A DNA stretch of 10,811 nucleotides from an uncultured Lachnospiraceae bacterium. GTDB lineage: Bacteria > Bacillota_A > Clostridia > Lachnospirales > Lachnospiraceae. Positions 1 through 7,200 of this stretch are shown one piece after another; the stretch's first letter is position 1, and the number at the start of each line of letters is the position of its first letter. A program made the position numbers and the translations under genes. Location of the stretch: assembly GCA_946621895.1 (NCBI GenBank), contig CAMOOZ010000146.1, forward strand, positions 1 to 10,811, given 5' to 3'. The notes beneath the pieces are model-generated. The model saw only the letters and a list, made by a program, of their open reading frames with translations. It was not told the origin of the DNA and did not search any database.

Positions 1-10
1 ACTCTTTTGA
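1..10 (-). rRNA. 16S ribosomal RNA, first few bases only
   Basis: Read on the minus strand, the window ends in ...AAACTCAAAAGAGT. This is how many clostridial 16S genes begin, just before the conserved TTGATCCTGGCTCAG that would lie outside the window. A strong ribosomal-type promoter and a structured leader with a boxA-like element lie directly upstream and point the same way. Only a handful of rRNA bases can be inside the window, and the mature 5' end cannot be fixed to the base. The call rests on the edge sequence and the leader, not on the body of the gene. Confidence 0.6.
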
Positions 11-145
11 GTTTAAGTTTGAATTGACTCCAGATTCTATGATCTGGCTTAATTCGTTTGGATTACGAATAATTAACATGTCGAATGTATGCTTACATTC
101 TTTTCATTTCCCTAAAGATTATTGTCTCTTCAGGGTCCTGCTGCT

Positions 146-163
146 GTTCAGTTGTCAAGGTTC
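146..163 (-). promoter_or_regulatory. boxA-like antitermination element
   Basis: The minus strand reads GAACCTTGACAACTGAAC. It resembles the boxA of Firmicutes rRNA leaders (type TGTTCTTTGAAAACT) in its CTTTGA-AACT core and in its place in the leader. By analogy it would bind NusB/NusE to stop premature termination in the rRNA operon. The match is partial, so this is a candidate only. Confidence 0.4.
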
Positions 164-166
164 GCT

Positions 167-196
167 GCCGCTGTCGGGGGCCTCCCCGCAAGCGGC
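167..196 (-). other. GC-rich hairpin at the start of the rRNA leader
   Basis: On the minus strand GCCGCT (196-191) pairs with AGCGGC (172-167), and inside it CGGGG pairs with CCCCG around a 4-base loop. The hairpin starts at or within a base or two of the predicted first transcribed base. No T-run follows, so it is not an intrinsic terminator. It could protect the 5' end or act in processing. Confidence 0.65.
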
Positions 197-203
197 GAAT
201 CAC

Positions 204-232
204 AGAATAACATTTTGAAATATGCTTGTCAA
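204..232 (-). promoter_or_regulatory. rRNA operon promoter
   Basis: On the minus strand a consensus -35 TTGACA (232-227) and a -10 TATTCT (209-204) are separated by exactly 17 bases. The predicted start is near position 197. AT-rich sequence just upstream of the -35 (about 235-256) could serve as an UP element, as expected for rRNA promoters. I see no second well-spaced promoter further upstream. Confidence 0.8.
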
Positions 233-312
233 CCCCCAAAATTCGAAACTTCAAAACAAGATTATCCGTGCGGTCTCCACTTGCGGGACCGTCAATTATT
301 CTGCGAGTGACG

Positions 313-348
313 ATATCCAAACGAATCTGCTTAATTCGTTTTGGATAT
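313..348 (-). other. Long hairpin between tRNA-Pro and the rRNA promoter
   Basis: The arms at 313-326 and 334-348 (ATATCCAAACGAAT and ATTCGTTTTGGATAT) pair over 14 bp with one bulged T and a 7-base loop. The hairpin lies about 30 bases downstream of the tRNA-Pro gene on the minus strand. No T-run follows it in that direction, so it is not a standard terminator. It may be a processing or 3'-end structure for tRNA-Pro read-through RNA. One arm is almost repeated at 47-63 in the rRNA leader. Confidence 0.55.
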
Positions 349-377
349 ATTTGAAGGTCAGATCAAAGCATAAAAAA

Positions 378-451
378 TCGGGGTGACAAGATTTGAACTT
401 GCGACCTCTTCGTCCCGAACGAAGCGCTCTACCAAGCTGAGCCACACCCCG
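378..451 (-). tRNA. tRNA-Pro (anticodon CGG)
   Basis: The minus strand folds as a complete cloverleaf. The acceptor stem is CGGGGTG/CACCCCG with discriminator A. The D arm is GCTC...GAGC. The anticodon stem is CTTCG/CGAAG around the loop TTCGGGA, giving anticodon CGG, which reads CCG proline codons. The T arm is GCAAG-TTCAAAT-CTTGT. CCA is not encoded. Six Ts follow on the minus strand (377-372), so the tRNA fold plus this tract may itself help end transcription. It has its own promoter and lies upstream of, and co-oriented with, the rRNA promoter. Confidence 0.95.
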
Positions 452-454
452 ATT

Positions 455-476
455 GCGTTGTCTTTTCAGACAACGC
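455..476 (-). other. Hairpin in the tRNA-Pro 5' leader
   Basis: GCGTTGTC (455-462) and GACAACGC (469-476) form a perfect 8-bp stem with a 6-base loop. On the minus strand it begins within a base or two of the start predicted from the promoter and ends 3 bases before the mature tRNA. No T-run follows. It probably forms the 5' leader that RNase P removes. Confidence 0.65.
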
Positions 477-481
477 CAAGT

Positions 482-510
482 ATGATACAATACTTTTGCT
501 GCGGCGTCAA
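482..510 (-). promoter_or_regulatory. Promoter of tRNA-Pro
   Basis: On the minus strand, -35 TTGACG (510-505) and -10 TATCAT (487-482) are 17 bases apart. The predicted start is near 475-477, directly before the leader hairpin. It diverges from the plus-strand gene that starts at 577. Confidence 0.8.
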
Positions 511-576
511 GTTTCTGTAGCGGGGCAGCAAAAAAATTTCAGGCGGAAAGCTTTTCAATTCCAAAAGAGGACGAAA

Positions 577-927
577 ATGGACAGGGATGTCAGGATGTCC
601 GTGTCCCAGATCTTTCGCGGAGCGAAAGGGGACAGGGAAATATATGTTGAGTTTATCGGCGAAGGTTCCAGGGCCGAAGGAAAGATTTCTTTCAGAAAAA
701 AGACTGCTTCCCCGGATAACACCGGAGGACTCGCGGATTTTACCCCTGCCAAAAAACAAAAAGCCCTTTCTCCTGCGCCGGAGGAATGGAGCGCATCGCT
801 TTTATCCAGCAGCGGCTTCTCCGATGAAGACCGCGATTCCCTCATTGATTATCTGCAGAATAATAAGGAAAGTATTCTGAATCTTGCCGGCGGCGTGGAC
901 GCAATGCGCTCTTTTTTGGAAATCTAA
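577..927 (+). CDS. Small protein of unknown function, 116 residues
   Basis: I do not recognise a named family. The ATG at 577 is chosen because AAGAGG (565-570) lies 6 bases before it; the frame is open upstream but has no comparable ribosome binding site. The N-terminal third (MDRDVRMSVSQIF, then REIYVEFIGEGSRAEGKI) looks like a small beta-rich segment. A low-complexity linker rich in P, A and K follows (about residues 44-65). The C-terminal third, about 45 residues (SSSGFSDEDRDSLIDYLQNN), looks alpha-helical and acidic. There is no signal peptide, membrane segment, cysteine pair or catalytic motif. It is likely a cytosolic binding or adaptor-like protein. It stands alone between the divergent tRNA-Pro gene and glgC, which has its own promoter. 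Composition resembles the neighbouring genes, so it is probably a real resident gene. Confidence 0.7.
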   Translation: MDRDVRMSVSQIFRGAKGDREIYVEFIGEGSRAEGKISFRKKTASPDNTGGLADFTPAKKQKALSPAPEEWSASLLSSSGFSDEDRDSLIDYLQNNKESILNLAGGVDAMRSFLEI

Positions 928-1027
928 ATAAATCAATTGACTGTTCCCGGGCAGGCAATAAAAATGTCACAAAATTTTCCCATCTTCAATCATTTTTTTG
1001 TTGCATATTCCCATAATTAAAAATCTA

Positions 1028-1036
1028 TGCTATAAT
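1028..1036 (+). promoter_or_regulatory. Extended -10 promoter of glgCD
   Basis: TGC followed by the perfect -10 hexamer TATAAT (1031-1036) forms an extended -10 element. The -35 region at 17-base spacing (about 1008-1013, TTCCCA) is poor, which fits an extended -10 promoter. The predicted start is about 1043, leaving a leader of some 37 bases before glgC. The AT-rich gap 928-1027 shows no hairpin terminator for the gene before it. Confidence 0.65.
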
Positions 1037-1079
1037 CAACTGACGCATTCTATCTGTTATTCAGAAAGGGGTTTGCGAG

Positions 1080-2348
1080 ATGATCAAAAAAGAGATGATT
1101 GCCATGCTCCTGGCAGGGGGACAGGGCAGCCGGCTTGGTGTGCTGACTCAAAAAACTGCCAAACCTGCCGTTGCCGTCGGGGGAAAATACCGTATCATTG
1201 ATTTTCCTCTGAGCAACTGCATTAACCCCGGTGTAGATACGGTCGGTGTCCTGACGCAGTACCAGCCCCTCAAGCTAAACAGCCATATCGGCATCGGGAT
1301 CCCCTGGGATCTGGACCGTAATGTGGGCGGCGTGAGTGTTCTGCCGCCTTATGAGAAAAGCGAAGACACGGAATGGTACACCGGCACTGCCAACGCCATC
1401 TATCAGAACCTGGATTATATGGAAAGCTTTAATCCGGATTATGTGCTGATCCTTTCCGGAGACCATATCTATAAAATGGATTATGAAGTGATGCTGGATT
1501 TCCATAAAAGCAGAGGGGCCGAGGTGACCATCGCCGTGATGCCCGTGCCCATTGAGGAAGCCAGCCGTTTCGGGATCGTGATTGCGGACGATCAGAGAAA
1601 GATCAGCGAATTTGAAGAAAAGCCGAAGCATCCCAGCAGCAATCTGGCCTCCATGGGAATTTATATTTTCAACTGGCAGACGCTGAAGGACAGCCTGCAG
1701 ACGCTGAAGGATCAGAGCGCGCTGGATTTCGGCATGCATGTGATCCCGTACTGCCACAGCCTCGGAAAGCCGCTATACGCTTACGAATTCAACGGCTACT
1801 GGAAGGATGTCGGGACGCTGAATTCCTATTGGGAAGCCAATATGGAGCTCATCGATATCGTGCCCGAATTCAACCTGTATGAGGAATATTGGAAGATCTA
1901 TACGGAGGCCACTTCGATCCCTCCCCAGTTTTTCAACGGGGGCTGCGGCGTGGAACGCTGCATCATCGGCGAAGGAAGCGAGATCTACGGAGAAGTATAC
2001 AGCTCCGTGATCGGCTGTGATGTCCGGATCGGCAAAGGCAGCGTGATCAGGGACTCTATTCTGATGAACGGCACGGTGATCGGTGAGAACTGCCAGGTCA
2101 CAAAGGGCATCATCGCAGAAGAGGTGACGATCGGCGATAATGTGGTCATCGGAAGCGGCGATGAGGAAGAAAACGAGACCGCGCCGCACATCTATAATCA
2201 CGGGATCGTGACGATCGCGGAGAAATCTGTTGTGCCTGATAATGTGACCATCGGCAAGAATGTCTGTATTGCCGGCGAGACGCTTCCCGGAGATTACCCG
2301 AACGGCCAGCTGAAGAGCGGGCGGACCCTGGTGAGAGGAGACGCGTAA
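1080..2348 (+). CDS. glgC: Glucose-1-phosphate adenylyltransferase, catalytic subunit GlgC
   Basis: GlgC makes ADP-glucose and pyrophosphate from ATP and glucose-1-phosphate, the committed step of bacterial glycogen synthesis in the cytosol. The 422-residue product has an N-terminal nucleotidyltransferase domain (about 5-260) with the nucleotide-binding loop GGQGSRL (13-19), the AKPAV motif with Lys28, [22 protein letters not shown] with Asp128, and FEEKPK with Lys181 for the sugar phosphate. A left-handed beta-helix of I/V-G-x-x repeats follows (about 290-400). It is slightly longer than typical bacterial GlgC. AAAGGGG (1065-1071) lies 8 bases before the ATG. It is the first gene of a two-gene unit with glgD. 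All key active-site residues appear to be present. Confidence 0.95.
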   Translation: MIKKEMIAMLLAGGQGSRLGVLTQKTAKPAVAVGGKYRIIDFPLSNCINPGVDTVGVLTQYQPLKLNSHIGIGIPWDLDRNVGGVSVLPPYEKSEDTEWYTGTANAIYQNLDYMESFNPDYVLILSGDHIYKMDYEVMLDFHKSRGAEVTIAVMPVPIEEASRFGIVIADDQRKISEFEEKPKHPSSNLASMGIYIFNWQTLKDSLQTLKDQSALDFGMHVIPYCHSLGKPLYAYEFNGYWKDVGTLNSYWEANMELIDIVPEFNLYEEYWKIYTEATSIPPQFFNGGCGVERCIIGEGSEIYGEVYSSVIGCDVRIGKGSVIRDSILMNGTVIGENCQVTKGIIAEEVTIGDNVVIGSGDEEENETAPHIYNHGIVTIAEKSVVPDNVTIGKNVCIAGETLPGDYPNGQLKSGRTLVRGDA

Positions 2349-2400
2349 ACCGTTTCAGGCAAACAGGTTGACCAGACCGGCATCAGTAAGTCAGAAATTG

Positions 2401-2418
2401 CAGCGGCGCAAACCGCTG
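2401..2418 (+). other. Small hairpin just before the glgD ribosome binding site
   Basis: CAGCGG (2401-2406) and CCGCTG (2413-2418) form a perfect 6-bp stem with a 6-base loop in the 88-base glgC-glgD gap, ending 4 bases before the AGAGGAG of glgD. No T-run follows. It could protect or separate the glgD segment of the message or tune its translation; this is inference. Confidence 0.45.
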
Positions 2419-2436
2419 AAACAGAGGAGATAAATT

Positions 2437-3552
2437 ATGAAGGCAGTAGGAATCGTTTTGGCGGGGGGGCACACCCACCGCATGAAGGAGCTGACCAACA
2501 CAAGGGCCATTGCCGCCATGCCCATTGCCGGTTCCTTCAGGGCCATAGATTTTGTGCTCTCCAATATGTCCAATTCCCATGTGCAGAAGGTGGGCGTCAT
2601 CACACAGTTTAACGCGGCAAGTCTGCAGAAGCATTTAAGCTCCTCAAAGTGGTGGGATTTCGGGCGCAAGCAGGGAGGACTTACCGTGTTTACCCCGAAC
2701 ATGACGCCGGATAATTCCCAGTGGTTCCGGGGCACCGCGGACGCGATCTACCAGAACCTCGGCTATCTGAAGGAAAGTCATGAGCCCTATGTGATCATTT
2801 CCTCCGGAGACGGTGTATACAAGATGGACTACAACTCCCTGCTGGAGTACCACATCGATAAGCAGGCGGATATCACCGTGGTCGTCAAGGACATGGAGCC
2901 GGATGCACGGATCGAGCGCTACGGTACGATCAAAATGAACGAGGAAGCCCGGATCACGGATTTTGAGGAAAAACCCGTTCTGGCGAAATCCAATACGATC
3001 TCCTGCGGGATCTATGTGATCCGCAGAAGGCTCCTGATCGAAATGATCGAGAAATGCGCCGAAGAGGATCAGTATGATTTCGTCAGGGATGTGCTGATCC
3101 GCTATCGTGATGTGAAACGGATCTACGGCTACAAGCTGAAAACATACTGGCGCAACATCGCATCGGTCAGGGATTATTTCATGACCAACATGGATTTCCT
3201 GAAGGCAGAGGTGCGGGATTTCTTCCGTCAGTATCCCCATATTTCCACGAAGATCGACGATCTCCCTCCCGCGAAATACAATCACGGCGTAAAAGTGGAG
3301 AACAGCCTGATCGCCAGCGGCTCCATTATCAACGGCACGGTGGAAGGGTCGCTTGTGTTCAAGAACGGCTTCATCGGCAACGGCTCCGTGATCAGGAATT
3401 CCATCATTTTAAATGATGTCTATATCGGAAACAATGTCACGATCGAAAACTGCATCGTGGAATCCAGATCCACGATCCCGGAAAACTCCTACTACAAGGG
3501 AGAAAACGATATCCGCATTGTCACGGAAAGGGGAAACCGTTACATTCTTTAA
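2437..3552 (+). CDS. glgD: GlgD, non-catalytic or regulatory partner of GlgC
   Basis: GlgD is the second, GlgC-like subunit of Firmicutes ADP-glucose pyrophosphorylase; it joins GlgC in a hetero-oligomer and raises its activity. The 371-residue product has the same two-domain layout: nucleotidyltransferase fold (about 1-240) and beta-helix tail (about 280-360). The active site has drifted. The loop reads GGHTHRM (10-16) instead of GGxGxRL, and the catalytic AKPA motif reads AIAA (24-27), so the lysine is Ile25. Asp125 (SSGDGVYKMDY) and Lys179 (FEEKP) remain. AGAGGAG (2423-2429) lies 7 bases before the ATG. It is co-transcribed with glgC from the promoter near 1030 and followed by an intrinsic terminator. 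Confidence 0.95.
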   Translation: MKAVGIVLAGGHTHRMKELTNTRAIAAMPIAGSFRAIDFVLSNMSNSHVQKVGVITQFNAASLQKHLSSSKWWDFGRKQGGLTVFTPNMTPDNSQWFRGTADAIYQNLGYLKESHEPYVIISSGDGVYKMDYNSLLEYHIDKQADITVVVKDMEPDARIERYGTIKMNEEARITDFEEKPVLAKSNTISCGIYVIRRRLLIEMIEKCAEEDQYDFVRDVLIRYRDVKRIYGYKLKTYWRNIASVRDYFMTNMDFLKAEVRDFFRQYPHISTKIDDLPPAKYNHGVKVENSLIASGSIINGTVEGSLVFKNGFIGNGSVIRNSIILNDVYIGNNVTIENCIVESRSTIPENSYYKGENDIRIVTERGNRYIL

Positions 3553-3598
3553 CCAGTGAATTCTAAAAGTTATTCTTTAACAGTTCCTAATGAACGCA

Positions 3599-3630
3599 GG
3601 GGGGGCAGTCTGAAAAGTCTGCCTCCTTTT
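3599..3630 (+). terminator. Intrinsic terminator after glgD
   Basis: GGGGGCAG (3601-3608) pairs with CTGCCTCC (3619-3626), 8 bp with one G-T pair, around a 10-base loop and followed by TTTT (3627-3630). It lies about 50 bases after the glgD stop and only about 35 bases before pth. The T-run is short, so some read-through into pth-mfd is plausible. Confidence 0.7.
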
Positions 3631-3666
3631 GGAATGCCCTTTTGTCGATACTGAGGTATTTTGCCT

Positions 3667-4281
3667 ATGCTCAGACTTGTTTCCTCTCCTCCGCAGTGGC
3701 TCATCGCCGGTCTGGGAAATCCGGGGAAAGAATATCATCAGACCCGTCATAATGCCGGATTTCTTGCACTGGACGAGCTGATCGAAAGCTATCATTTCGG
3801 CCCGCCTTCCGTCGGAAGGAAATTCCGCGGGATGCTTGGACGGGGAGAGATTGAGGACATCCCCGTTTTCCTGCTGAAGCCTACAACCTATATGAATCTC
3901 AGCGGAGAAGCGATACGTGCCGTAACGGATTATTACCATATCGACATAAACTCCCATCTTATTGTGATCTCAGACGAAATCCACCTGCCTGCCGGAAGGA
4001 TACGCATCCGGAAAAAAGGCTCAGCGGGAGGCCATAACGGTCTGAAAAGCATCATCGCCCAGCTGGGCACAGAGGATTTTATCCGCATCCGCATCGGCGT
4101 GGGCGATGCTTCAGGCGATGAACTGGTGGATCATGTGCTGAGCCGCCCTGCCCCGGAGGACCGGGAAGACTTCGCGCATGGGATCCGCCTTGCCGCCCTG
4201 GCAGCCGCCGCGATCCTGAAGGACGGCCCGGACTCAGCGATGAACCGGTTTAATGCGCTGCCGCCTAAGGAGAATACATGA
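3667..4281 (+). CDS. pth: Peptidyl-tRNA hydrolase
   Basis: Pth cleaves the ester bond of peptidyl-tRNAs dropped from ribosomes, recycling tRNA in the cytosol. The 204-residue product matches the usual length. Visible motifs are GLGNPGKEY (15-23) with Asn18, TRHNAGF with catalytic His28, KPTTYMNLSG with Asn77, ISDEIHLPAG with Asp103, and GSAGGHNGLKS (118-128) with His123 and Asn124. These are all the residues known to matter in Escherichia coli Pth. The start is not certain: the ATG at 3667 is 10 bases from GAGG (3653-3656), while an in-frame TTG at 3661 is only 4 bases away and would add two residues. Its stop overlaps the mfd start (ATGA), so the two are translationally coupled; the pth-mfd order is common in Firmicutes. 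Confidence 0.95.
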   Translation: MLRLVSSPPQWLIAGLGNPGKEYHQTRHNAGFLALDELIESYHFGPPSVGRKFRGMLGRGEIEDIPVFLLKPTTYMNLSGEAIRAVTDYYHIDINSHLIVISDEIHLPAGRIRIRKKGSAGGHNGLKSIIAQLGTEDFIRIRIGVGDASGDELVDHVLSRPAPEDREDFAHGIRLAALAAAAILKDGPDSAMNRFNALPPKENT

Positions 4282-7200
4282 GGACACTGACTGAACCCCT
4301 GGAAAGCTATGCCCATTGGGAAAAGCTCCTGCGCACCCTGAAGGAACAAAAGAGCGTTTCCGTATCCGGCTGTCTGGACTCCCAGAAGCTCCATTTCTTT
4401 TCCGGCGCCGCGGCGGACTACCCCGTCCGCCTGATCATCACCGCCGAAGAACAGGAGGCGGGAAAGATCGCCGAGGAGTATCGTTTCTATGACCGGAACA
4501 CGATCTACTATCCTGCCAGGGATCTTTTCTTTTATCAGGCCGACCTTCATGGCAACGCGCTTTCCGCCGAACGCCTGCAGGTCTGCAGGAAGCTCCTGGC
4601 AAAGGAAGCGCTTACCGTCGTGACCACGGTGGATGCGCTTCTGACGCCTGTTCCCGGGCTTTCCGAATATGCCTCCCGGATGCTTTCCCTGAAGGAAGGC
4701 GACAGCATTTCGGCGGAGGAATTCCCGGAAACACTTGTTTCCATGGGCTATGTCCGCACGCCGCAGGCCGAGGAGCCCGGGCAGTATTCCATCCGCGGCG
4801 GCATCCTGGATATCTATGACCCCACGCTGGAGCGCCCCGTCAGGCTGGAGCTCTGGGGCGATGAGATCTCGTCCATCCGCTGCTACGATCCGGAAACCCA
4901 GCGCTCCGCAGAGGCGCTGAAGGAGATCGAAATCTTCTGTGCGGCAGAGCTCCCCCTTTCGAAAAAAACGCTGAGCCGGGGAATCGCCGGCATAAAAAAA
5001 GAAGGGGCCGCAAGGGTAAAGGAGCTGCGGGAGAGCATGAAGACGGAGGAGGCCCATCGTCTGAAGGGATTATTGGACGAGCTTGCCGAAACCGCCGGAA
5101 ACGGCCTGCGGCCCGATAATCCGGACGGCTTTATCCGCTATTTTTATCCGGACGCCGGGCTTTTGTGCGATCTTCTTCCACAGGAAAAAAGCCTGATCCT
5201 CCTGGATGAGCCGGGGCGCCTTAATCAGGAGCTTGACCGGATCGCGGAGGGCTACGGGGAAAGCCTGAAAAGCCGTTATGACGGGGGCTATATCCTGAAA
5301 AGCCAGCTTTCCCTGAGCGCAGGCGCCGAAAGGGTGCGGCAAAAGCTTTCCGCGATGACCACCCTCTCTCTGCAGACACTGGATGCTGCCGACCCCATCG
5401 TAAAGCCCGACTGGAAAACAGAGATCCGCGTCCGCTCCATGACCTCCTATCTGGGCAGCTTTGAAGCACTGGCCCAGGATCTTACGCGTTACCGGAAGGC
5501 AAAATACAAAATCCTCCTGCTCTCCCCCTCCCGAACAAGGGCAAAGCGCTTTGCCGACGAGCTTTTTGACCGGGATCTGGGCGCCTTTTACTCTGAGGAT
5601 CAGGACAGGCCCATTGCCCCGGGGGAACTGATGGTCAGCACGGGCGGCGTGGCCAGAGGCTTTGATTACCCGGATCTTCGGTTTGTGGTCGTCTCCGAGG
5701 GCGATCTTTTCGGCAGAAGGAAAAAGCGGAGGGCAAGACAGTTTACCGGAAAAGGGATCTCTGACATCAGCGATCTGAAGGTGGGCGATTATGTGATCCA
5801 CGAAAGCCACGGCATGGCCATCTATCGGGGGATCGAGCAGGTGGTGGTGTCCCACACCGCAAAGGATTATATGAAGCTGGAATACAGGGACGGCGGCGTG
5901 CTGTATGTGGAAGCCAGCAATTTCTCCGTGGTCCAGCGGTATTCCTCCCAGGATAATGCCGTCCGTCCGAAGCTGGCAAAGCTCGGCGGAAAGGAGTGGG
6001 AAAAAACAAAATCCAAAGCCAGGGCCGCGGCCGCGGAGGTGGCAAAGGATCTCGTGGAGCTCTATGCGAAGCGGCAGGCAAAAACCGGCTATTCCTTTTC
6101 CAAAGACACCGTCTGGCAGCGGGAATTTGAGGAGCTCTTTCCCTTTGAGGAAACAGACGACCAGCTGAAGGCCATTCAGGAAACCAAGGCGGATATGGAA
6201 AGCCCCCGCATCATGGACAGACTGCTCTGCGGGGATGTGGGCTTCGGCAAAACAGAAGTGGCTCTGCGAGCAGCCTTCAAGGCGGTTCAGGACGGCAAAC
6301 AGGTGGTCTTTCTGGTCCCCACCACGATCCTGGCCAGCCAGCACTATCAGACCTTCCGGCAAAGGCTGAAGGACTTCCCCGTGACCGTTGAAATGCTCAG
6401 CCGTTTCCGCAGTCCGGGTGAACAGAGGATCATCCTGAACCAGCTGCGAAAGGGACAGGTGGATATCCTGATCGGGACCCATCGCGCGCTCTCAGAGGAT
6501 GTCCAGTTTACGGATCTTGGTCTCCTGATCATCGATGAAGAGCAGAGCTTCGGCGTGGGGCATAAGGAAAAGATCAAAAAGCTCAAGGCGGATGTGGATG
6601 TGCTGGCGCTCTCCGCGACGCCGATCCCGCGCACGCTGCATATGTCCCTGGCAGGGATCAGGGATATGAGCATTTTGAATGAAGCGCCGGAGGACAGGAT
6701 GCCGATCCAGACCTTTGTCTGCGAATATAATGAGGAGATCGTCCGGGAGGCGATCAAAAGAGAGCTTTCCCGCGGCGGCCAGGTCTATTATGTTTACAAC
6801 AGGATCGGCAATATCGCCACGATATCCGCCAGGGTAAAGGCGCTGGTGCCCGAGGCCACCGTCACCTATGCGCACGGTCAGATGCCCGAGGGAGAGCTGG
6901 AGAATATCATGGCGGAATTCGTGGAGGGCAGCATCGATGTGCTCGTGTCCACCACGATCATCGAAACGGGCATGGACATTCCCAATGTGAACACGCTGAT
7001 CATCCACGATTCCGAGCGGATGGGGCTCTCGCAGCTCTACCAGCTGCGCGGCCGGGTGGGCCGTTCCAACCGTACCGCCTATGCCTTTTTAATGTACCGC
7101 AAGGATAAGATCCTGAAGGAGGTGGCGGAAAAGCGTCTCTCCGCCATTCGGGAGTTCACGGATCTGGGCAGCGGAATGAAGGTGGCCATGCGGGATCTGG

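Larger units (their letters stand above)
11..197 (-). other. rRNA operon leader (5' external transcribed spacer)
   Basis: This roughly 190-base segment lies between the predicted transcription start (about 197) and the 16S start. It has no plausible coding content. It holds a GC-rich hairpin at its start, a boxA-like antitermination sequence, and two small hairpins just before 16S (arms 52-57/65-70 and 30-35/42-47, the latter CCAGAT/ATCTGG). Such leaders usually recruit antitermination factors and provide one strand of the 16S processing stem. The partner strand, downstream of 16S, is outside the window. Confidence 0.6.

Noticed and set aside
261..295. Possible second rRNA promoter (TTGACG at 290-295 with ATAAT near 261-266, minus strand)
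   Set aside because: The spacing between boxes is about 23 bases, too long for the main sigma factor. The segment between them forms its own hairpin (CGGTC/GACCG).
496..576. Longer start for the small protein at 577
   Set aside because: The frame is open upstream, but no ribosome binding site is seen there and the sequence overlaps the divergent tRNA-Pro promoter region. The ATG at 577 has AAGAGG at good distance.
937..965. TTGACT (937-942) followed by TAAAAA as a glgC promoter
   Set aside because: The -10 is poor compared with the extended -10 TGCTATAAT at 1028-1036, which is better placed for glgC.
5070..6482. 470-codon open frame on the minus strand inside mfd
   Set aside because: It is antisense to a clear, full-length Mfd. 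Its translation is rich in His, Gly and Ile without motifs, as expected from a shadow frame in GC-biased DNA. The minus-strand frames at 4131-5057 and 2644-3285 are rejected for the same reason.
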